Assembly (NCBI GenBank): GCA_002415845.1
Contig: DIAR01000012.1
Location: 1 to 9,486 of the forward strand
DNA: 9,486 nucleotides
Origin: Candidatus Woesebacteria bacterium UBA5073
Lineage (GTDB): Bacteria > Patescibacteriota > Microgenomatia > UBA8517
Direction: 5' to 3'
Part shown: positions 5,641 to 9,486 of the stretch, piece after piece
Layout: every line of letters starts with the position of its first letter
How positions within the stretch are numbered: the first letter of the stretch is position 1
The notes under the pieces: generated by a model
Seen by the model: only the letters and a program-made list of their open reading frames with translations
The model's database searches: none
Told to the model about the DNA's origin: nothing
Made by a program: the position numbers and the translations under genes

Positions 5641-6387
5641 ATGGAGACTAAATCAAATTTTATTCATTATACGATTGCTGGGGTGGTGGTCATGGCTGTT
5701 ATTTTTGCCGCTCTTCTAGTGATTCCCTTTAAGGATATTAAATGGGGGAAAATTCAGCTATCAACACCTGAAACAGTCACTGTTTCAGGATCGGCCAAGA
5801 CTCAGATTAAGTCCCAAGTTGCCTCCTTTTCAGCCGGAGTTAGCTCAACTAAGGACAGCAAGCAGGAAGCTATTGATGAGGTAAACAAGAAAATGGAGTC
5901 AATAACTCAAGTGGCGGTTGATTTTGGTATCGATAAAAACGATATCAAAACGGAAAATCTAAGCGTCTATCAGGGAGAGGAATCTTATTGGGAGGACGGA
6001 AAGCAGAAAACCAGACCAAGCCAGTGGCATGTCAATAATTCGCTCTCGATTAAGCTAAGAGACACGGCTAAAGCTTCTGAATTTGCAGCCGAGCTTTTCA
6101 AGACTGAAGCGACTAATGTTTACGGACCAAACTTTACGGTTGAAAACCAAGATGAGGTTGAAACAAGCTTAATGCAGGAGGCTATTAAGGATGCCCGAAA
6201 TAAGGCGGAAATCATGGCCATTGCGGGTGGAAAAAAATTGGGTGGAATTGTCAGTATTCAGGAATCCGGCAGTTCAATTAGCCCTGTTTCTTATTCCCTA
6301 AAAGAGGCTGGGGGCGGAGGACCGGCAGTTGAGCCGGGTTCATCGACTGTTTCTAAAGACATAACGGTTGTTTTTGAGCTCAAATAA
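5641..6387 (+). CDS. SIMPL (DUF541) domain protein, membrane-anchored
   Basis: A 248-aa protein with an N-terminal hydrophobic segment (about 11-29), then an extracytoplasmic SIMPL/DUF541 domain. Family marks: TPETVTVSGSAKTQI (42-56), a usual start of the domain, then KNDIKTENLSVYQ, a region around VNNSLSIKLRD, and the helix with EAIKDARNKAEIMAIAGGKKLG near the C-terminus, followed by a Gly/Pro/Ser-rich low-complexity stretch and a final strand. Homologues include E. coli YggE and BP26. They are periplasmic or surface proteins, some forming oligomeric rings or channels, with no settled biochemical role. The start is fixed by a strong Shine-Dalgarno sequence. It appears to be a single-gene transcript between the divergent tRNA/glycosyltransferase unit and the greA leader. 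The molecular function is unknown. Confidence 0.85.
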   Translation: METKSNFIHYTIAGVVVMAVIFAALLVIPFKDIKWGKIQLSTPETVTVSGSAKTQIKSQVASFSAGVSSTKDSKQEAIDEVNKKMESITQVAVDFGIDKNDIKTENLSVYQGEESYWEDGKQKTRPSQWHVNNSLSIKLRDTAKASEFAAELFKTEATNVYGPNFTVENQDEVETSLMQEAIKDARNKAEIMAIAGGKKLGGIVSIQESGSSISPVSYSLKEAGGGGPAVEPGSSTVSKDITVVFELK

Positions 6388-6400
6388 GGTTTTTATTTGA
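6380..6400 (+). terminator. Weak AT-rich hairpin at the end of the SIMPL gene
   Basis: TCAAATAA (6380-6387) and TTATTTGA (6393-6400) are perfectly complementary around a 5-nt loop and overlap the TAA stop. The stem has one G-C pair and no separate T-run follows, so it is at best a weak terminator or a 3'-end processing and stability element. Confidence 0.3.
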
Positions 6401-6414
6401 TATAGTCTGATTTC

Positions 6415-6443
6415 TTGACAAACGGGGTCTTCGGCCTTACAAT
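6415..6443 (+). promoter_or_regulatory. Strong promoter of the greA leader
   Basis: Perfect -35 TTGACA (6415-6420), a 17-nt spacer, and -10 TACAAT (6438-6443). This is the best consensus promoter in the window. Transcription would start near 6450, about 130 nt before the greA start codon, unlike the leaderless genes nearby. Confidence 0.85.
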
Positions 6444-6512
6444 TTTGCCTTGTGACTGAAATTTGTTTTCTCACTTCAGGCTTGAACTTTACCTGTATTA
6501 GAGGTAAGTAGC

Positions 6513-6547
6513 CTGTTGGAAAACAAGAGAAAGTCCCTCTCCAACAG
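6513..6547 (+). promoter_or_regulatory. Candidate antiterminator stem in the greA leader
   Basis: CTGTTGGA (6513-6520) is perfectly complementary over 8 bp to TCCAACAG (6540-6547). The left arm takes bases from the CAGGCT/AGCCTG and TTGTTTTC/GAAAACAA stems. The right arm takes three bases of the terminator's left arm (6540-6542) and much of its loop. It therefore excludes both the rod and the terminator, as an antiterminator must. Confidence 0.55.
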
Positions 6548-6568
6548 CAAAAAAGGAGAGGTTTTTTT
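6536..6568 (+). terminator. Intrinsic terminator in the greA leader
   Basis: CCTCTCC (6536-6542) pairs GGAGAGG (6555-6561) in a 7-bp GC-rich stem with a 12-nt A-rich loop, followed at once by seven T (6562-6568). It ends only 10 nt before the greA ATG, and no promoter lies between, so greA must be expressed by read-through. Confidence 0.8.
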
Positions 6569-6578
6569 AAGCCCAAAA

Positions 6579-7040
6579 ATGATAAAACCAGTACAGTTAA
6601 CCAAAGAAGGCTTGGAAGCCTTAAAAGTTGAGCTTGACGAGTTGGTCAATGTTAAAAGACCAAAATTAGTCGAGCGGCTTTCTTATGCCCGACAAGAGGG
6701 TGATTTGAACGAAAACAGCGATTATGCCAACGCCAAAGAGGAAATGGAGTTTTTGGACGGTCGTATTGCCGAGCTCGAATATGTTACCAAAAATGCCGTT
6801 ACGACCAATGGTAACGGAAAAAAGAACGGTGTTGATGTTGGAACCAAGGTTACGGTTAAGACCGGCGGGGGCAAAATCACCTTTGACATTGTTGGTGAAT
6901 GGGAAGCCGACCCTGTCAATAAAAAGATTTCTCCGGAATCCCCTTTGGGTAAAGCTTTGTACGGTAAGAAAATCGGCGAAAAGGTCGATGTTGAAGCCCC
7001 GGCCGGAAACCTCACTTACGAGATTTTGGCGATTGATTAA
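6579..7040 (+). CDS. greA: Transcription elongation factor GreA
   Basis: GreA enters the secondary channel of backtracked RNA polymerase and stimulates cleavage of the transcript 3' end, rescuing stalled complexes. The 153-aa protein shows the N-terminal antiparallel coiled coil (about 8-75) with the acidic tip GDLNENSDY, where D42 and E45 correspond to the catalytic D41 and E44 of E. coli. The C-terminal FKBP-like domain (about 80-153) contains SPESPLGKALYGKKIGEKV. I start at ATG 6579: family proteins begin just before the LTKEGLE motif, and the upstream frame to TTG 6516 would translate the leader and terminator. No Shine-Dalgarno sequence lies at normal distance; GGAGAGG of the terminator stem is 17 nt away. 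The gene sits behind a strong promoter, structured leader and terminator, so its level is probably set by attenuation. Confidence 0.95.
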   Translation: MIKPVQLTKEGLEALKVELDELVNVKRPKLVERLSYARQEGDLNENSDYANAKEEMEFLDGRIAELEYVTKNAVTTNGNGKKNGVDVGTKVTVKTGGGKITFDIVGEWEADPVNKKISPESPLGKALYGKKIGEKVDVEAPAGNLTYEILAID

Positions 7041-7053
7041 TTCCTGCTACAAT
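7026..7053 (+). promoter_or_regulatory. Promoter of lysS, near-leaderless
   Basis: -10 TACAAT (7048-7053) preceded by TGC, an extended -10, with a weak -35 TTGGCG (7026-7031) at 16 nt inside the 3' end of greA. The hexamer ends 4 nt before ATG 7058 and 10 nt before ATG 7064. A start point 7 nt downstream would fall at about 7060, which favours ATG 7064. Confidence 0.55.
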
Positions 7054-7057
7054 AGGC

Positions 7058-8626
7058 ATGAACATGCATTGGGCAGATAAAATCGCAAAAGACATCATTG
7101 CTTCCCAAAAATTTACTCCTTACTGGGTCGACGATATGAAGACCCCTTCAGGCTATTCGCATATAGGATCCTTAAGAGGACCTTTAATTCACTCGGTTAT
7201 TTTTAGAGCTTTAAAAGATGCGGGTAAGGAGGCTACTTTTACTTTTGTTATCAACGATTTTGACCATGCAGACGAATTTCCACCCGAGTTTAAGGAGGAA
7301 TTAAAAGACTATGCCGGTTGTCCTTTAAGGGCGATCCCCTCACCTATAAAGGGTTTTGGGAGCTTGGCCGAGCTTTTGGCTCAAGATCTTAAAGACACCC
7401 TTATAAGTTTGGGCTTTGAAGCCAAGTTTCTATCCTCCTGGGATTTATATCATGAAGGTAAGTTTGACGAGGTAATCCGTCTGGCTTTGGACAACTTGAC
7501 TAAAATTCAGGACATTTATCAAAAAATAAGCGGTAGCCAAAAAGCCAAACAGGGCTGGTTGCCTTTCCAGGTAATTTGCGAAAAGTGTGGCAAACTGGGA
7601 ACAACCAGAGTTTATGCCTGGGACGGCAAAGAAGTCTCATACAAGTGTGAGGAAGATATGGTTACCTGGGCTAAAGGCTGTGGCCATGAGGGTAAGGTTT
7701 CTCCCTTTGGCGGAAAGTACGGAAAACTACCCTGGAAGGTTGATTGGGCTGCACACTGGAAAGTGCTTGGAGTAACAATTGAAGGAGCAGGTAAAGATCA
7801 CGCTTCGGCAGGGGGCTCATATGATATCGCTATGGAAATTGTAAAGGAGGTTTTTAAATACCCTCAACCCTTTAAATTGCCTTATGAATTTTTTCTTTAT
7901 GGAGGAAAAAAGATGTCTTCTTCAAAAGGTTTGGGTCTTAAAGCCCACGATATCGTTAAATTTTTGCCTCCCGAACTGGCCCGCTTTCTTTTTACCAGAC
8001 AAGATTATCGGGAACAAATTGAATTTAATCCGGTCGGCAATTTTACAATTCCGGATCTGTTTGATGAATATGACCGCTGTTGGAAAGCTTTTATTGCAGG
8101 AGGGGATGAAAACTTGAGCCGGACTTTTAAACTTTCGCAAATCAATAAACTGCCTTCAACAACCGATCTCTTTTTACCCAGATTCAGGGATGTAGCTATT
8201 AATCTTCAGAATAAAGAAAAAGATTTGGTTAAAAAGTTTGAAGAGACTAAGGGAAGTAAACTAACCAAAGAAGAAATAGATCTTTTAAAAGAAAGAGAAA
8301 AATATGCCTTGATTTGGTTGAAGCAGTTTGCTCCTGAAGAATTTCGTTTGGAAATGGCCGAAAAAGCACCGGAAGTAGAACTAACCGCAGAGCAAAAAAC
8401 CTTTTTGAAAGAAATAATTGGGTTGATTGAGAAAGAAGAAGATGCGGATAGACTACAGCAGGTTTTATACGAAAAAGCCAAGGAAATGAAAATGGATATC
8501 AAAAAAGCTTTCTCGGCAATTTATCTTGTTTTTATCGGCAAAGAATTCGGACCCCGTGCCGGACAATTTCTTTCGTCATATCCGAAAGAAAAAGTAATAG
8601 AGCGATTAAAGGAAGTAACCAAATGA
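7058..8626 (+). CDS. lysS: Lysyl-tRNA synthetase, class I
   Basis: Charges tRNA-Lys with lysine using the class I Rossmann catalytic domain. This is the form typical of archaea and found in only some bacteria, unrelated to the common class II LysRS. Seen: the HIGH-type signature H35-I36-G37-S38 in GYSHIGSLRG; a zinc-ribbon-like insertion with C174, C177, C197 and C208/H210; the segment GAGKDHASAGGSYD that binds substrate; KMSSSK at 285-290; and a helical C-terminal anticodon-binding region to residue 522. Length suits the family. The annotated start is ATG 7058; ATG 7064 (M3) is equally possible and fits the extended -10 better. No Shine-Dalgarno sequence is present. The last four bases (ATGA) overlap the start of the HD hydrolase gene, suggesting coupled translation. 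The family call is from motifs; I cannot say whether a class II copy exists elsewhere. Confidence 0.94.
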   Translation: MNMHWADKIAKDIIASQKFTPYWVDDMKTPSGYSHIGSLRGPLIHSVIFRALKDAGKEATFTFVINDFDHADEFPPEFKEELKDYAGCPLRAIPSPIKGFGSLAELLAQDLKDTLISLGFEAKFLSSWDLYHEGKFDEVIRLALDNLTKIQDIYQKISGSQKAKQGWLPFQVICEKCGKLGTTRVYAWDGKEVSYKCEEDMVTWAKGCGHEGKVSPFGGKYGKLPWKVDWAAHWKVLGVTIEGAGKDHASAGGSYDIAMEIVKEVFKYPQPFKLPYEFFLYGGKKMSSSKGLGLKAHDIVKFLPPELARFLFTRQDYREQIEFNPVGNFTIPDLFDEYDRCWKAFIAGGDENLSRTFKLSQINKLPSTTDLFLPRFRDVAINLQNKEKDLVKKFEETKGSKLTKEEIDLLKEREKYALIWLKQFAPEEFRLEMAEKAPEVELTAEQKTFLKEIIGLIEKEEDADRLQQVLYEKAKEMKMDIKKAFSAIYLVFIGKEFGPRAGQFLSSYPKEKVIERLKEVTK

Positions 8627-9189
8627 TTACCAGAGACAAAGCTTTAAACCTTCTTCATGCCAATATGGAATCACCGAATCTTAGGAAGCATTGTTATTCG
8701 GTTGAGGCGGTCATGCGTTCTTTGGCTAAACATTTTAAGGAAGATGAAGAAAAATGGGGAATAGTTGGTCTTTTGCACGACGGGGATTATGAGAAAACTA
8801 AAGACACTCCGGAAAAACATACCCTTTTAATGGTTGATTGGTTAAAGAAAGAAGGGGAGGAGGGGGAAGATATTATTTCGGCTATTCTTTCCCACAATTT
8901 TGCCCACACCAAGAATAACCCGCCCAAAAACTCACTGGAATGGTCTCTATATTGCTGTGATGAGCTGACAGGCTTAATTGTGGCTGTGGCTTTGGTCAGG
9001 CCTGACAAAAAACTATCTTCGGTCACTACTGAGAGTGTTTTAAAAAAATGGAAAGAAAAAGCCTTTGCGGGCGGTGTAAAAAGGGAACAGATCGAAGAGT
9101 GTGTCGATAAACTGGGAATTCCGTTGCCCGATTTTATCGATTTAACCTTGAACGCAATGCAGGGAATTTCCGGTAGTTTAGGATTATAA
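8623..9189 (+). CDS. Predicted HD-superfamily hydrolase
   Basis: A 188-aa soluble protein with an HD metal-dependent phosphohydrolase domain. Likely metal ligands are H23 (KHCYSVE), H52-D53 (GLLHDGDYE), H66 (EKHTLL), H91 (LSHNF) and D113 (YCCDELTGL). The C-terminal part, with ALVRPDKKLSSV, SVLKKWKEKAFAGGVKREQI and a Leu-rich end, matches my memory of a conserved uncharacterised HD family (of the COG2316 type). HD enzymes cleave phosphomonoesters, nucleotides or cyclic nucleotides, but the substrate here is unknown. The ATG overlaps the lysS stop (ATGA), so it is probably translated by ribosomes finishing lysS. serS follows 7 nt later, giving a link to tRNA charging by position only. The stop codon lies within the -10 of the serS promoter. 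Confidence 0.82.
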   Translation: MITRDKALNLLHANMESPNLRKHCYSVEAVMRSLAKHFKEDEEKWGIVGLLHDGDYEKTKDTPEKHTLLMVDWLKKEGEEGEDIISAILSHNFAHTKNNPPKNSLEWSLYCCDELTGLIVAVALVRPDKKLSSVTTESVLKKWKEKAFAGGVKREQIEECVDKLGIPLPDFIDLTLNAMQGISGSLGL

Positions 9190-9190
9190 T
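9185..9190 (+). promoter_or_regulatory. Consensus -10 of serS, leaderless
   Basis: A perfect TATAAT (9185-9190) contains the TAA stop of the HD gene and ends 6 nt before the serS ATG at 9197, predicting a transcript that starts at the start codon. I see no -35 at normal spacing and no TGn extension, so the strength is uncertain and read-through from lysS may contribute. Confidence 0.5.
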
Positions 9191-9196
9191 ATTTAT

Positions 9197-9486
9197 ATGC
9201 TTGACCCGAAGTTTATTTTAGAAAACAAAGCCAAAGTATTAAAAAGCCTGGCCAAAAGAGGTTTTACTAATGTTTCCTTGGTTGAAAAAGCCCTGGAATT
9301 GGCAGAAAAGAAAAAGGAACTTTTGATAGAAGTCGAGAATCTGAGGGGAGAAAGGAATAAAGCGGCCGAAGGAAAAGATATTGAAGAAGGAAAAAGAGTT
9401 AAGAAAGAACTTGAAGTAAAAGAACCAAAGCTTTCGGAAATTGAAATTGATCTTAAAAGTACTCTTTATCAGATTCCCAACATGGT
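9197..9486 (+). CDS. serS: Seryl-tRNA synthetase, N-terminal part (cut by window end)
   Basis: The first 96 codons of a class II seryl-tRNA synthetase, which charges tRNA-Ser. The start LDPKFILENKAKVLKSLAKRG is the standard opening of the family. It is followed by the long antiparallel coiled coil that reaches the variable arm of tRNA-Ser, with heptad-like runs such as LLIEVENLRGERNKAA and KKELEVKEPKLSEIE. The segment LYQIPNM at the end is the usual hinge before the catalytic domain, which lies outside the window. There is no Shine-Dalgarno sequence, and a TATAAT ends 6 nt upstream. It is the second synthetase in a row after lysS and HD, which suggests a small tRNA-charging cluster. Confidence 0.93.
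   Translation, partial: MLDPKFILENKAKVLKSLAKRGFTNVSLVEKALELAEKKKELLIEVENLRGERNKAAEGKDIEEGKRVKKELEVKEPKLSEIEIDLKSTLYQIPNM

Larger units (their letters stand above)
6450..6568 (+). ncRNA. Structured leader RNA of greA, candidate attenuator or riboswitch
   Basis: From the predicted start near 6450 to the terminator T-run, about 119 nt, the RNA can form one long rod. GACT (6454-6457) pairs AGTC (6532-6535). After a symmetric 5x5 purine-rich internal loop (GAAAT opposite GAGAA), TTGTTTTC (6463-6470) pairs GAAAACAA (6519-6526). After a 6x3 loop, CAGGCT (6477-6482) pairs AGCCTG (6510-6515). After a 3-nt bulge, ACTTTACCT (6486-6494, one bulged T) pairs AGGTAAGT (6502-6509) around a 7-nt loop. An intrinsic terminator follows directly, and an alternative stem can disrupt it. 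The layout resembles a riboswitch or attenuator, but I do not recognise the class. It could also act as a free small RNA, like GraL from the E. coli greA leader. Pairings are seen; function is inference. Confidence 0.7.

Noticed and set aside
6380..6400. Firm intrinsic terminator after the SIMPL gene
   Set aside because: The hairpin is almost all A-T and has no following T-run, so it is listed only as a weak candidate.
6450..6568. Identification of the greA leader as 6S RNA, SRP RNA or a known riboswitch
   Set aside because: It is shorter than 6S, lacks the conserved SRP apical loop, and matches no riboswitch core I can recall; I leave it unclassified.
6340..6576. Minus-strand open frame of 78 codons over the greA leader
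   Set aside because: No recognisable protein features; it lies over the promoter, structured RNA and terminator, which explain the sequence better.
6516..6578. 21-residue N-terminal extension of GreA from TTG 6516
   Set aside because: It would translate the leader RNA and terminator hairpin; GreA proteins start next to the LTKEGLE motif, which fits ATG 6579.
8206..8502. Minus-strand open frame of 98 codons opposite lysS
   Set aside because: Antisense of the Lys/Glu-rich lysS C-terminal region, which gives Ser/Phe-rich nonsense; no promoter or motif supports it.
1..9486. Mobile element, prophage, toxin-antitoxin or defence system
   Set aside because: No transposase, integrase, phage, toxin or defence motif is present, and there are no long direct or terminal repeats; the genes are ordinary housekeeping and envelope genes.

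Overview
The window is a compact, gene-dense piece of bacterial chromosome. It carries ten protein genes (the last one cut by the window end), one tRNA gene, and a structured RNA leader. No mobile element, phage gene or CRISPR array is visible. The mix of genes suggests a Candidate Phyla Radiation bacterium (Patescibacteria, possibly Microgenomates): a class I (archaeal-type) lysyl-tRNA synthetase in a bacterium that also has peptidoglycan genes, small single-domain enzymes, overlapping genes and very short 5' leaders. This placement is an inference. TGA ends several genes, so the TGA=Gly code of Gracilibacteria/Absconditabacteria does not apply.

Layout. (1) 32-2353, cell-envelope lipid-carrier block: uppP (+), a DgkA-type kinase (-), an L,D-transpeptidase (+) and a PAP2 phosphatase (+). 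Together these could recycle undecaprenyl phosphate and cross-link peptidoglycan. (2) 2350-4766: lon protease behind a promoter that overlaps a CIRCE-like inverted repeat, the probable site of the heat-shock repressor HrcA. (3) 4763-5554 (-): tRNA-Glu(CTC) followed only 8 nt later by a family 2 glycosyltransferase, apparently on one transcript. (4) 5585-6387: a membrane-anchored SIMPL (DUF541) protein, the only gene here with a strong Shine-Dalgarno sequence. (5) 6415-7040: greA behind a strong promoter and a ~120-nt structured leader that ends in an intrinsic terminator and holds a competing antiterminator stem. (6) 7026-9486: lysS, an HD-superfamily hydrolase overlapping it by 4 nt, and the 5' part of serS.

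The most interesting signal is the greA leader. It looks like an undescribed attenuator or riboswitch-like switch, with three mutually exclusive pairings readable from the sequence. The second is the initiation architecture. At uppP, the L,D-transpeptidase and serS, the -10 hexamer sits exactly 6 nt before the ATG, so their mRNAs are predicted to begin at the start codon. dgkA, lysS and lon have predicted leaders of about 10 nt or less, while one gene keeps a classical Shine-Dalgarno leader. The two convergent gene pairs (uppP/dgkA and lon/glycosyltransferase) each share their stop codons in a single TTAA.

All coordinates, motifs and pairings were read by eye. No homology search, folding program or expression data was available.
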